From assembly GCA_964035575.1 (NCBI GenBank), contig OZ037837.1:1674001-1738000 (forward strand): a stretch of 64,000 nucleotides of DNA, given 5' to 3'. This DNA comes from Rhynchopus sp. YZ270_cl-10 (Eukaryota > Euglenozoa > Diplonemea > Diplonemida > Diplonemidae). Below, one piece after another: positions 53,938 through 64,000 of this stretch. Position 1 is the stretch's first letter, and each line of letters begins with the position of its first letter. The notes beneath the pieces are model-generated. The model did no database searches. It was not told where the DNA came from and saw nothing but the letters and a program-made list of their open reading frames with translations. The position numbers were made by a program, and so were the translations under genes.

Positions 53938-55266
53938 ATACATAGCGCTCCAATTAGAGTGTTAGGGTATAATTAGAGTCTGGGATTTTGGGTCAAGTCA
54001 GTTAGAGTCCAGTTAGAGTATAATTAGAGTCGCTTTTCTTCAATTAGACTATAATTAGAGCGCAGTTAGAGCATAATTAGACTCTAACTACACTCTAATT
54101 ATAGTCTAATTAGAGTAAAACAACAGGCTTCTTGTAGGTGCAAACGCCTTAAGGAACCGGTTCCCCTAAGGTTCCTCTGTAGGACCCAGGTGTCCAGGTG
54201 CCCACATAGCTGAGAATAAGACTTGGGGACCCGGGACCCGGTTATTCTCAGCCGGACTGGGACACAACTATGTGAAGGCGCTGTGGGTCCGCCTGAAAGC
54301 GGGTCGGGGACCCGGTCGCGGGAGGGTGGGGGCCTAGTCCAAGTCCTACTGTACCTAGTACCCGGGACTCGGGACCCGGCTTATTCTCAGCTATGGGTAC
54401 CCGGACCCGCAGTGGCACATGCCCTCAAGTGTGAGTGACCCACACATGAGGGAATGCGACACCGCAAAAACTCTTCGTGCACCTTCGGGTGCAATGCCGC
54501 AGACAGGCCAAACAGCGTTGGACTCAGAGGAATTCCTGCTGTGCAGGTAACAAACATGAGAACCAACTCCCAGTAACAAGGGGCGCCTTTTGGCGGGCGT
54601 TGTTGAGGGTGTTTGGGGTGCAAAGTTTTCCACAATTTTGATGCGCGGGTACAGAAGTGTTGTCTTGTTCTTTCATCTCTAGGAATGTAAATGTCAATCG
54701 AGTTTAACTACCACTAAGGGGTCGAAGGGGATAATCCCAGTATCAAAGGTTGTGTCGACGGGAAATCTATGAGTATACGTTCATTTCATCCGCAGAAATA
54801 ACTACTTATGAACCCAGGAGAGATCCAAGCCTCGCGCTAAACCACCACCCGCGATTGACTTAGATGTTATAACAAAGAGAATTCATAACAAACAACACCC
54901 TACCCCATGCACACTAAAGTGCCATGCTTCAAGTGATCATGCCCTGGGCCAAAATTCCTGTGCTAAAAAGGCAACAAGACCAGTGTGAATTGTGCACTGG
55001 TTTTCTGGGGGAACAAACAATATTTTCTTGTATCTAGTCCTCTGCAAGCAGAAAACAGACGTTCTGGATTACAAAATCGAATTTCTTGCACTGGCTATGC
55101 TCCCTGGGTTTATGGCTATAGCATTGGTTGATGTGCCCCTCTTATTGACCCTATTATAAGACTCTAATTAGAGTATTAGAGTTCAGTTAGAGTTTTAAAG
55201 ACTCTAATTATACTCTAACTGCCGACTCTAATTATCTAGTTGGAGTCTAATTAGAGCGCTATGTAT
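53938..55266. mobile_element. hAT-like element, TIR ATACATAGCGCTC, with TTAGAGT arrays
   Basis: 1,329 bp. The exact inverted ends ATACATAGCGCTC are flanked by ATTCATTT (53930-53937) and ATTCATTG (55267-55274), a 7-of-8 target duplication. Within about 180 bp of the left end and 125 bp of the right end, AATTAGAGT or its complement is repeated about 20 times. The interior has GGGACCCGG and TTATTCTCAG motifs in inverted pairs and no convincing coding frame. Confidence 0.7.
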
Positions 55267-55946
55267 ATTCATTGCTTTTCTTTTCAAGTTGATACAAGAT
55301 TTTAGATTTTAAGTTGGTTCAGCATCGCATGAGACCTGTTGGCGCAGTCGTTGAACCCTCAATTTTTCATTTTTTTCTGGTTGTTGGCCCTGTGTTACAT
55401 CAACGCTGGGTTCGCGAGCCTGAAGCCAGGGGTGGCTGCATTCCTTTTCGGACCGGGGTGCTCCATCCTATTTTTAAAAACGTTTATCAGCTGTTGACCT
55501 TTTCCCTGACCTGATTATTCTATTCAGTGCACTGCGTCCGCTGGTATACGGTGAGGTGTTTGCACTTTCAACTTCTCTTTTTTATTTGCACTTTTTAGCA
55601 GGAACGAACCAACAAAAAAGATGGTGGAGCTCATCCTCGAGGTGTCTGCACTAATACAAAACAAGTTTTCAAAAAAAAAAAGTACCAAAACGGATGGGAA
55701 CGATTCCTGTCAGGAGGGGAGGGGGTGTGAGAGAAATGATCTCTTCGCTCACGAAACATGAACGAAACATGATTTTGCTTTTTTTTGTGATCATGGCTCC
55801 GTACAAAAAAAAGAGTGACTTTAGGGACAGTGGAGATTGCACATGTGGCAACTGCACTATTCCAACAATTTTTCAAAAAAGAGAAAAAAATAAAAAAAAC
55901 GAAAAAACCACAGCAGAAGGGTTTCAGAGAAAAATAACTATTTATT
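55267..55946. other. Intergenic, cluster of dispersed repeats
   Basis: It contains a GTTGAACCC repeat (55308-55375), a CTGCGTCCGC repeat (55529-55585), an AATACAAAACAAGTTTTC repeat (55623-55675) and an AGTGGAGATTGCACA repeat (55828-55878). No gene was seen. Confidence 0.4.
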
Positions 55947-56104
55947 CACCTCCTTTTAGCGGGGTTTTATTTTGCGATAACTTCACGCATTTTTTTCCCA
56001 GGCGAGGGCTACTTAATTTGCCGAGCGAAGCGAGGCAAATTGAGTGCACGAGCCTGGGAAAAAAATAAGTGAAGTATCGCAAAATAATCCGCTAAAAGGA
56101 GGTG
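55947..56104. repeat. 158-bp fold-back, arms CACCTCCTTTTAGCGG
   Basis: The arm CACCTCCTTTTAGCGG, then TTTTGCGATA and CTTCAC, pairs with its complement ending at 56104. The loop contains CCGAGCGAAGCGAGG. The AGCGGGGTTTTA-TTTGCGATAA part recurs near 57893, linking it to the element that follows. Confidence 0.6.
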
Positions 56105-56112
56105 AACACGTA

Positions 56113-58000
56113 ATTTTATTTCACGGGAAATAAAGTATACGAAAGGATTTGGCACTTTTAGCGGGACTCATTTATTGTGCAATAACTAACGAGAATGTGT
56201 CCCTCCAGGTAGCTCTCATTACCCTCCCGCTAGCTTTTGATCGCTGGGAACCTGCAAAAAACTGGTGAATTGGGCCCATACCCTGGTATGTGGGGTGGGA
56301 TACGCATTTTTGGGGTGGCAGAACCATGTGTGAGCCACAGGGTGGTGCACGTGTGACCCCATGCAGTACCACGCAACCCACGTTTTTACACACACAACAA
56401 CGGCATTTTGCGTGTAGCGCGTACAGTATGTAGCCTAAAAAGCCCACACCACGTGTACGCATAGCGCGTAGCGCAGCGTGTGGTCGGGTTTGGAAAGCTG
56501 CCTCAACGGTACACAAAGCTACATCCCGACCTCTCGCCACCTCAGTGTCCCCTCGGGTGCTAGCGGGAGGCTGTCGTGCAAGGGCGAGACACATTCAGAA
56601 GATCCCCGCCCATCACAGAATATCATGCCAGCCACCACCTTCCTCACAATGAAGTAAAGGGGGTGGTGTGTCCTTCGTCTTGATAGTGAGATCGTCACGG
56701 AGATACACTATGTACGAAACGAAGTCGGCTTCCGTGGGCTTACCGTCAGGCTTGCCAATGAATTCCTTAAAAGCGGTCCCATTCACGGACGTACGGTGTC
56801 GACAATGCTAGTCCTTCAGCAAAACCACTGTATGCTTGTCCATCTCCTGTCGGAGGACCGTTTGCGTCTTACATCCTTCGGCATGTTGCATGTGTCAGAA
56901 AAAAAATGGGAAAAGGGCAAAAAAAATTCGAAATTTTCAATTTTTAGGCGGGTGGTGGTGCAGGATGTACCAAAATTTAGCGTGAAGTTATCGCCAAATA
57001 AAACCCCTGATTTAGCGCAGGCATTATGCTAACTCGGCCGGGTTCCTAAATGGGGGGAACGATGGAAAAAAAAAAAAAAATCAGAGGGCAAAAGGGGTCC
57101 CGAGCTTTCCCCCCGCAAAAGCGGTCGCTGCGCGCGCTTCGCGCGCGCGACTCCCTGTCAGTACAAGAAGATGAGGCTCTTTCTCCCCTCTGATGCACAA
57201 AATCGTGAAAGGCAGGTGGGGAGGGTGAACCACAAGCCGTAGTGGGTGTCAGCCTCTTATCAATAACCTCAGTATATCTATAAAAGAAGCGGCGGTCATG
57301 GCATCCAGTTCCTGGCGAAGCCACGGTACGCAACATTTCTAAAAAAATGTTGCCATAAACCGGCACTGTCGTTGGTAATTATCAACAGTTACCGTAATTT
57401 TTACTTCCATATTTTGATAAAACGAAAATTTCTGGCGAAGCCACGGTACGCAACATTTCAAGAAAATGCGCTTAAAATTGCACACTTTTACAGCCAAACT
57501 ATGTCATGGGAAGGGTGGGCTGCAAGCTGCGCCGCAGGCGCACGGTACGCTACTTTTATTCTTTCGCCACGCTGCATGCTTCCTTTTCCTTCGGCGTTTG
57601 ACCAATTCAGTCGCGTTCTGGTCTCCCACGGTGAGCCCTTGAGCCCAGGGTCTCTGCATCTGTGACACACCCCACAGTACAGTCCATGGAACGATGGAAT
57701 GATGCCACCTTTTTCCTAGGGGGAACGATGGAACGATGAAAAAAAAAAAAAAAAAAACGCCAAAAACAGGGAACGATGGAACGATGGTTAGCAAAATGCC
57801 TGGATTTAGCGTGAAAAAAACAAAAATAAAATCCCGCTCTGAAGGAATTGCAGTGAAAAAAAGTGAAAAACGCGTGAAATAAAGTTCAATGAGCGGGGTT
57901 TTAATTTGCGATAAAAAAACTGCGTGAAATTATCATTAAAAAGAATCCCGCTAAAAGTGCCAAATCCTTCGTATACTTTATTTCCCAGTGGAATAAAATG
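56113..58000. mobile_element. Long-TIR element, arms about 55 bp, with a nested GCGTACCG-core segment
   Basis: The left arm 56113-56166 (GGGAAATAAAGTATACG, then GGATTTGGCACTTTTAGC) is the complement of 57946-58000. The middle (57300-57600) carries two copies of GCGTACCGTGGCTTCGCC in reverse plus the GCGCCTGCGGC core, so one of the hAT-type MITEs, or its remnant, lies inside. GGAACGATGG is repeated near 57057, 57722, 57731 and 57771. A possible recombinase fragment lies at 56590-56790. Confidence 0.55.
56590..56790 (-). pseudogene. Possible tyrosine recombinase N-terminal (core-binding) fragment
   Basis: A minus-strand frame reads FKEFIGKPDGKPTEADFVSY followed by IVYLRDDLTIKT before a stop. 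The pattern 'PTEADFVSYIxYL' recalls the SAM-like N-terminal domain of Crypton-type or phage-like tyrosine recombinases. No start codon or catalytic part is present. The match is by eye only. Confidence 0.3.
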
Positions 58001-58154
58001 AAAAGTCAACAGTAATCCAGCTCATATTCAGGATTTAAAACAAAACGTAGGTGTGACATTGCGTTGACAAGAAAACGGGGCGCGGAATGGATTGTTGTTA
58101 GCCAACATGCTCCTCTTCGTTTTCGGGACTTTTGGGGTTTGAAAGAGAAAAAAA

Positions 58155-58335
58155 GCCCTTTGTGCTGTGATTTTGTGCTCCACCTCTCAACCGTACTTGA
58201 AGGTTTCAACCCTGGTATAGAAATACCCCTTCACCCACACACAGTTGGTTCCATATTCTGCGCAAGAATTTCCCCGTATGATGCAAAACGGGGGCGGGGG
58301 TTTCACAACTTTCACAACTTTTCACATAATTAGTT
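58155..58335 (+). promoter_or_regulatory. Upstream region of the coiled-coil/PDZ gene
   Basis: It is duplicated with high identity at 45872-46038. The conserved parts include CTCAACCGTACTTGAAGG, CCCTGGTATAGAAATACCCC and ATTCTGCGCAAGAATT (an inverted repeat), then TTTCACATAATTAGT immediately before the ATG. The copy does not define the promoter, but it shows the block moved as a unit with gene interior sequence. Confidence 0.45.
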
Positions 58336-61300
58336 ATGAAATCACACTACCAGTCTAGAACACCATACCATATGGACAGGGGCATGGAGACGTTGAGTCA
58401 TGCTAGCCATGTGTCCGTACCACGTTCGCAGGAACGTGAACGTCTGCGCCATACACGGCGCAGTGATAGCAGAAGCCGTAGCGTCGAATCGTCAGAGCGA
58501 CGCACACACGAGCGTGCGTGGGTGCCCCCCGTAGGGCGTAGGGGACGTAGAGATCAGGACGCAGACCACTCTGCCCTCGAGCGTCTTGGGCAGAATCTTA
58601 GTGAAACAAAAGGCCTTCTTGGGCATCTGAAATGCTTGAGCGGCCAGGGCGACGCCTTTCTTGTCACACGCGACCGAAGCAGAGAGCGGACCACCACGAC
58701 ACACGACACCCTCGAGCGCCTCATGGCACGCTTCCTTGAGGGCGACACCACAAACAGCGGGGGGATTGTGGGTGCCTACGAACGGTGGCAGGCCTTTCTT
58801 GCCACAAGGGTGCGTGAGATCGCCACACTCCAGGACGAGGCGCGCGCTGCCGCCGACACTGCAGAGGTGCAACGCCGCGAGGCGACACGCGGGATGGCTG
58901 CCTACCGCACGCTACGCACCGCACACACAAAGCTCGCCGCCTGCATTGCACCCGACCACCCACCCCTCCCCACACACGACGACCACCACCAAAGCCTTGC
59001 CTCTCTTCTCTCCGACGAGGCTGACGTAGTCGACACACTCCGCTCCTCCGCTGATGCCATGCTTGCAACACTCCGCGACCGCATCCACATGCTTGCCGCA
59101 GAGGTCTCCCGCGCCGACGACACCTACGACCGCGAACGCACCCTGGAAGACCGTGCCGAAGAAGGCCTCGTCGACGTCGCTGCCGCCGTCGACGCACTCC
59201 GCTCCTCCGTTCTCACAAGCAGCGCGCACCGCGAGCCCGCCCTCCTCGACATCGACCCCTCCGAGGTCCGCGACGGCCTTGGCGGCGAGGTCGACCGTCT
59301 CCACGTCATCATCCGCTACATTGAGCACATTGGGTCCATCCACGACAGCACCACTGCGCTCTCCACTGTCTCCCACCTCGAACAAAAGCTCCGCTCTGCA
59401 AACTCCGAGCTTGCAGACCAGCAGACCACTACCAACAACCTTGAGGAATTACTCCACCAACGGACCACTACGTTGAGCAGCACTGAAGCCGAACTTACCT
59501 CCGCGAAGAAGAGAATCACGCAACTCGAAGGCGTCTGCGAGGACGTCCGCGGCCGCAACGACGACGAGCAGGACCACTACGACAGCCTGCTAGCTGAATG
59601 CACCGCCCTCCGAGGGCGCAACGCCAAGCTCCACAGCGAAATCCGCGAGCTCCGCGACGGTGCCAACACCGCCTCCACCGAAGCGCTCTACGATGAAGTC
59701 GACACCCTCACCCGCGAACTCCACCTCCTCCGCGAAACCACCCGACGCTCTGAATCCGAAGCCTCCCACAAAGCCCAACACCTTCTCCAGGAAGAACGCT
59801 CCCTCCGCGAGGCCAGCGACGCCACCGTCGCCTCTCTCCAATCCGAAGTATCCCGCCTCAAGCAAACCCTCGCAGCAAACACACAAAGCGGCGTAGACGA
59901 CCTCTATGACGAAATCTACGCACTCAAACAAGAATTACAACACAAAGACGACCCTCAACGCGACCTTGCAATGGACGACATGGAAGGTGAAATCGTCTAT
60001 TTGAAGGGCGAAATATCACGCCTTGAGCTAAAAGAAGGAGGAGTTGACACACAAAACCGAGAAACGCAGACTGCCGACGATGACGACGACAGCGGCCTCT
60101 TACGTCAACAGCTTGATGACATGACACGCGAGTACGAAGCCATCGCAATGCAGCTGCAACACACCATGGCAGAGTTGGAAGCGACGACCACACAGCTGGA
60201 GGATGTGCGTGAAGGGGATGAATGCGCGCAGTCTGAGGTAGAGGCGTTGTCGCTGAAGCTGCAGGAGATGGAGGACGCGTTGCGTGAACGCGAGGTGCAG
60301 CTGCAGGACGCATACGACGAGCTCAATGGTGACGCTGCGCTGAAGGAGCAGAACGTCGAGCTGACAGAGAAGGTGGTCATCCTCGAGGAGTCGGTACGGT
60401 CGCTGGAGGCGAGGCTGCATGCAATGTCCACGGCACGTCCGCCGCCAGCAGCGGTGCGTAGCAGCAGTGTCCCCAGCATCGAACCCGACGAGCCGCTCCT
60501 GCTCGCAACGTTCCCGGTGGAGCACACGACGCAGCCGGTGCACCGCACGTCGCCGCATGTGCACCGCTCTGCTCCTGTCAAAAAGCGATCCTTCAAACGC
60601 CAAAAATACCCCTTCCTTGGATTGGAGCTTGGATCCCTGAGGGTATGTTTTCAAAGTGCTTTATGGGAGTGGGGGGGGAAAGCGTTAAATGCGGGTTCAA
60701 TTTTAATGTTTGCAACAAAATAAAAATCACCTCACAACAGTCCGACATTGGTGGACATGGGGGCTTGCGTGTGGTGGATGTGCGTGGGCCGTCCCTGGTT
60801 GCGGGGCTGCAGGTGGGTGACATCATAACTGAGGTGGAGGGCACGGTGATTGCCGAACAGGACGACATCCGTGCAGCACTGCGTTCGCACAATGCTGAGG
60901 ACGCGGTGTACCTCAAGCTTATAAGAGAAGACACCCTCTATGAAGTTGACGTGCAGCCTTCGGAGTCCAACATTGCTGTATGTAAATTTTAAAAAACAAA
61001 ATGCCTGCGTCCCGCCGACGAACGGTAAAGTGTCTGCACAACTCTTTTATGTACACTACAAAAAAATTAGAGAATGGGATTCAAAGAGGAACAAAAAAAA
61101 AAACTAAACTAAAAACCCCCCTGACTGATAGTGTGTCTATTTTTGATTGAACGCTAAAAATAAAACAGCCGGGCCAAGGCGCGAAGTACACCACAAAGGT
61201 GCTTGTGAAGCAGAAGCCTATGGCGTACACTACTGCACGCACTGCGCAGTCTGTACATCGGGACCCTTCACCGCAACCGCGTCCTGCACCTGCCAGGTCC

Positions 61301-61560
61301 GTCTCACATATGAACCGACCCAACCACGCAGCAGTAGCAAGGGAACTGTCGGAGCAGGCAGCTCTGATATTCAAGAAGCATCAACTGGTATGGTCAATAT
61401 ATGGGAGAGAGAGAGAGAGAGAGAGAGTATTTTTCAGCTGCATTGTGATGTGTATTATGCATGATGGGCAATTACCACAATGCAGCCACCACTAAGTGAG
61501 GGCCTGGGATGAAGGTACACTTTTCTATCTTCGCTTCAGGAGCTGGTGGGTAGGATGTAA
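58336..61560 (+). CDS. Coiled-coil protein with C-terminal PDZ domain, four exons
   Basis: Exons 58336-60642, 60741-60977, 61169-61387 and 61540-61560, about 927 residues. Donors GTATGTT, GTATGTA and GTATGG are each phase 0; the last exon codes only ELVGRM and a stop, preceded by a strong pyrimidine-AG. Residues 1 to about 70 are Arg/Ser-rich. From about 150 to 715 the protein is almost continuous coiled coil with Leu/Glu/Arg heptads (LEELLHQRTT, LQEMEDALRERE). Exon 2 encodes a PDZ domain (GGLRVVDVRGPSLVAGLQVG, then DIITEVEG). Exon 3 is Pro-rich then helical. Such layouts suit scaffold, cytoskeletal or centrosomal proteins; no orthologue is named. A recent truncated copy lies at 45872-46308. 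Exon 4 is the least certain part. Confidence 0.75.
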
Positions 61561-62619
61561 GGAACCCCTAGTTTCGAGTGCGAAACGTTTCTCCATGTGT
61601 GAAACGGGAAAATATACAGAATACCACTTTTTTTTATATTTTCAAAAAACCCCTTCCCCCCCCAAAACCCTTATTTTACTACAGAACGGCACAATACCGT
61701 CGCCCCCCTCGCACGTCAGAAATTTGCGGTGATTGCGTCTCTGCACCTTTTTGCTGTTGGGTTCTCTCAAAGACACAAACGTCTTTTGGTGCAGTGCTGT
61801 GGTCCTAAAAGGTTTCTGGCCACATCAGCTGCAAATCTATGGGGTTTTCTTTAGGGCAAGACAACCCTTGGAGAAGCAGCGCCCTGATCGTCCATCGATG
61901 AACGGTTAACCGTGCATTTGCTACCTTTAAGTTCTCTCTGTTTGATTTGTGTTTTTTTTTTGTCAGAAATAGACTCTATTCTGTACGCTCGATACGGGGT
62001 AGGGTGGGGGAGGGAAAATACGATGCCGGTTGCATGACACAAAAGAAATGGGAAAAACAAAAGAAAAACAAAACAAAACAAAAACCAGATGAAAGAATTC
62101 CTTCGACGGGGGAAGAGAACGAAAGCTGGAAAAAAAAATGGGGAGGGGAAATGGGTTTCCAAAAAAAACAGAGGGTGAGAAAGCGTTCCTCAACCTCACC
62201 CCCCATTTTTTTTTTTTTTTACTGGTTTTCTTCCTTGCTTTCGTATTTTTTGTTTTCTTTATCTATGTGGATCCCCCCCAGTGAACCGTTAGGGACCCCG
62301 CTCTGCCGTGGCAGTCGTGGTTAGCGTTGTCATGTTTGTCTGTAGCACACAAGTAAGAAGAGAGACTCTAGGTCTCATTGGCGTCTGTTTCTCAAAAGTT
62401 TGGTTGTTGTTCTACTCTTGTGGGTTGCCGTTAAACGGAAGCGCCTCCCCATTTACCACGAAAATCGGCCGGAACATACAGGCTGCACAGATCTCCCCCC
62501 ACTATGTGGCAGTCGAGCCTTGTTACGTGGCTCCCTGGCCTGACTGCGAACTCCGCGCAACCTCACACGAGGTTAACCACGGAGTCAAAAGGAAAAAAAA
62601 AATATGATAAAAAAAAAAA
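61561..62619. other. 3' flank and intergenic, low complexity
   Basis: No supported gene; A, T and C runs dominate. A single cytosine/adenine-rich block lies near 61650-61680 and an A-rich stretch at 62040-62170. Nothing else was recognised. Confidence 0.4.
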
Positions 62620-62667
62620 AATTTATAAAGTGCACCCAAGCCCCGGGGCCTGGGCACTTTATAAATT
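62620..62667. repeat. 48-bp hairpin, arms AATTTATAAAGTGC
   Basis: AATTTATAAAGTGC at the left pairs exactly with GCACTTTATAAATT at the right; the centre GCCCCGGGGC is self-complementary. It lies between A-rich and T-rich runs, just beyond the tail of the retrotransposon. Confidence 0.6.
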
Positions 62668-62689
62668 AAAAGGAAAATCAATGATTTGT

Positions 62690-64000
62690 TTTTTTTTGTT
62701 TTTTTTTTTTTGCTTTTTTTTTTTTTTTTTTTTTTTGTTTTTTTTCTGTTTTTTTGTTGTTTTTTTTTTTTTGAAAAGTAAAAAGTATGTTTGAAAGTGT
62801 AACACACGTCTTCGTAGAAGACGGCGTTCCGCACATGTATTGTCTTCGCAACCGTCAGTTGCGCTGGTCGTGGTGCCGCAGGTACATCCTGGGCTTGCTT
62901 TTTGTTCGTGGTTTTTTTTTTTTTTCTTGTCTTTATTGTTTCAAGTTTTGGCCGGCGTCTCCTCAGTAGGTGTTGCTCCGCACGAGTTCAGGCAGGCTGG
63001 CCTCTGTCAGTTTTGCCGCGCTGATGTACTTCAGGCACAACTGGGGTTGCTCTAGCAGTAAGAACTTGAGCGACTTGTTTGGCAGTAGGTCTGTCCTTAG
63101 TGCCTTGGTGGCTGAACACACTTTGAACATGTGTTTCAGTGTCGCCTTTGCTTTTGCCGTGCAGTTGTTGCAGCGTGCCACGTCGTTGCTGCCCATGTAG
63201 TCGAACAGCGCAGGGTGGCGCTCTGTCCGCAGCAGTCTCATCTGCACTGCTCCCCGCCGCGTGAGCTCCGGTGTGCTCAGCTTGGGTCGCGACACTCCCT
63301 TCGGGGTGTCCGCCGTGATCGTGCTGTAGAGTTCGCTCGCCGGTTGGGGTGTGTAGCTGGAGCAGACTGCGCGTATCGCCGCTTTGCACGCGAGGAGCGT
63401 GAGTGGTTCCTCTTGTAGGCGGCCTTTTTGTGATGCCCGTTCTGCTTGGTACGTGGCCGTACCTAACTTGGCTTCGTGGTCCGCTTCCTCATTTCCACTC
63501 ACCCCCACATGTGACGGGATGTACTGCATGATCACCCGCACCTTGGTTGTAGCCCGGTGTAGTGCCGACCACACGTCGCAGAGAAGTCCCGTAGCCTTCA
63601 CCGGACCTGTCTCCAACGCACGTAGTGCTGACTGGCTGTCTGTGAGGATTACCACCGTGTTGTGTTTGTGGTCTGTGCGGTGCAGTTCCTCCACCATCGG
63701 AAGTGCCTCTCTGATGGCCACCAGCTCGGCGGTGTACGATATGCTCATCCGCCCTGCTCCGACGTTGGCTGTCGCTATTTCTTTGTCGCTGTCTCCCGGG
63801 TAGACCACAATGCCTGCACCCCCGTGGCCTCGTCCGCCTTCCACCGACCCGTCTGTGTAGACGTGAAGGTCCGCTGGTGGCAGCTCTGCGATGGTCTGCT
63901 CTGTCAAGCTTCTCGCCTCTGCGTCCGTCTGCGTGCCCTTCTTGAAGCCAGCCACGTAGGGCCGGATGTCGACCTTGGGGAGGACCTCCTTCCAGCGCCA
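62690..64000 (-). mobile_element. Non-LTR retrotransposon, 3' end, minus strand
   Basis: The RNase H coding region (62963-64000) is followed on the minus strand by about 190 bp of 3' untranslated sequence and an A-rich tail seen as T runs at 62690-62772. A second T run at 62913-62925 is an alternative tail position. The 5' part with the reverse transcriptase lies beyond the window edge, so total length and target duplication cannot be read. Confidence 0.7.
62963..64000 (-). CDS. Retrotransposon polyprotein, C-terminal RNase H part (partial)
   Basis: The frame is open to the window edge at 64000, so the protein is N-terminally incomplete; the GTG at 63955 is not a real start. About 345 residues are visible. 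The RNase H domain shows all expected acidic residues: VYTDGSV, YTAELVAIREA, ILTDSQSALRAL, and YIPSHVGVSGNEEAD with the late His and Asp. It removes the RNA strand during target-primed reverse transcription in LINEs of the I, Ingi, Tad and related clades. The C-terminal part has a CNNC-x-H-x-C cluster (CNNCTAKAKATLKHMFKVC) like the zinc knuckle after RNase H in those elements. No stop or frameshift occurs in the visible part, so the element may be recent. Confidence 0.85.
   Translation of the reverse strand, partial: WRWKEVLPKVDIRPYVAGFKKGTQTDAEARSLTEQTIAELPPADLHVYTDGSVEGGRGHGGAGIVVYPGDSDKEIATANVGAGRMSISYTAELVAIREALPMVEELHRTDHKHNTVVILTDSQSALRALETGPVKATGLLCDVWSALHRATTKVRVIMQYIPSHVGVSGNEEADHEAKLGTATYQAERASQKGRLQEEPLTLLACKAAIRAVCSSYTPQPASELYSTITADTPKGVSRPKLSTPELTRRGAVQMRLLRTERHPALFDYMGSNDVARCNNCTAKAKATLKHMFKVCSATKALRTDLLPNKSLKFLLLEQPQLCLKYISAAKLTEASLPELVRSNTY

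Noticed and set aside
54387-54635. 82-codon minus-strand frame inside the TTAGAGT element as a transposase remnant
   Set aside because: No hAT motifs (dimerisation region, DDE residues) are visible and the frame is short and isolated.
62523-62834. Lys/Phe-rich frames around 62.5-62.8 kb
   Set aside because: They translate long A and T runs, part of which are the retrotransposon tail.

Overview
The window is protist-like eukaryotic nuclear DNA. The coding sequences are intron-bearing and moderately GC-rich. They sit in AT-rich intergenic DNA full of homopolymer runs, palindromes, short dispersed repeats and nested non-autonomous transposons. Every intron I could define falls between codons (phase 0). 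All but one start with GTATG and all end in AG. All seven intact host-type gene models, and a truncated gene copy, read on the plus strand; the only convincing minus-strand coding region is a retrotransposon end. Uniform gene direction, pyrimidine tracts followed by AG just upstream of several start codons, and cysteine-spaced 'LDLSGW' leucine-rich repeats are weakly reminiscent of diplonemids or other euglenozoans. I cannot assign the organism from sequence alone.

Layout. 1-4523: 3' part of a giant gene whose complete paralogue lies at 8696-16698 (about 2,620 residues: ADP-ribosyltransferase (ART) domain, one LRR-like and one ankyrin-like segment, long unknown C-terminus). Between them lie a broken tyrosine recombinase (4840-5333) and a three-deep transposon nest (5581-8124) inserted in an upstream module shared with the gene at 43566. 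16.7-22.7 kb: repeats, including a 1.9 kb (TACTG)n array and a 9-bp tandem array. 22712-25192: a small multi-exon gene. 25.2-37.8 kb: mostly transposons, many with exact 8-bp target-site duplications of hAT type. 37806-42866: a myristoylation-motif, ankyrin, ART, NACHT, pentapeptide, 14x WD40 protein. 43566-44936: a ubiquitin-like/LRR protein. 45.0-46.3 kb: a direct duplication and a truncated copy of the 58 kb gene. 46496-48082: an ankyrin protein. 50029-53121: a secreted, mucin-stalked type I membrane protein. 53.1-58.3 kb: inverted-repeat elements. 58336-61560: a coiled-coil/PDZ protein. 62690-64000: 3' end of a non-LTR retrotransposon with RNase H, minus strand.

The most interesting set is the pair of giant ART proteins, the ART-NACHT-WD40 protein and the Ubl-LRR protein. 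They are repeat-based sensor-like architectures joined to protein-modification-type domains within 45 kb. One giant ART gene and the Ubl-LRR gene carry the same roughly 340-bp upstream module. This resembles an NLR-like recognition/effector repertoire, but that function is inference only.
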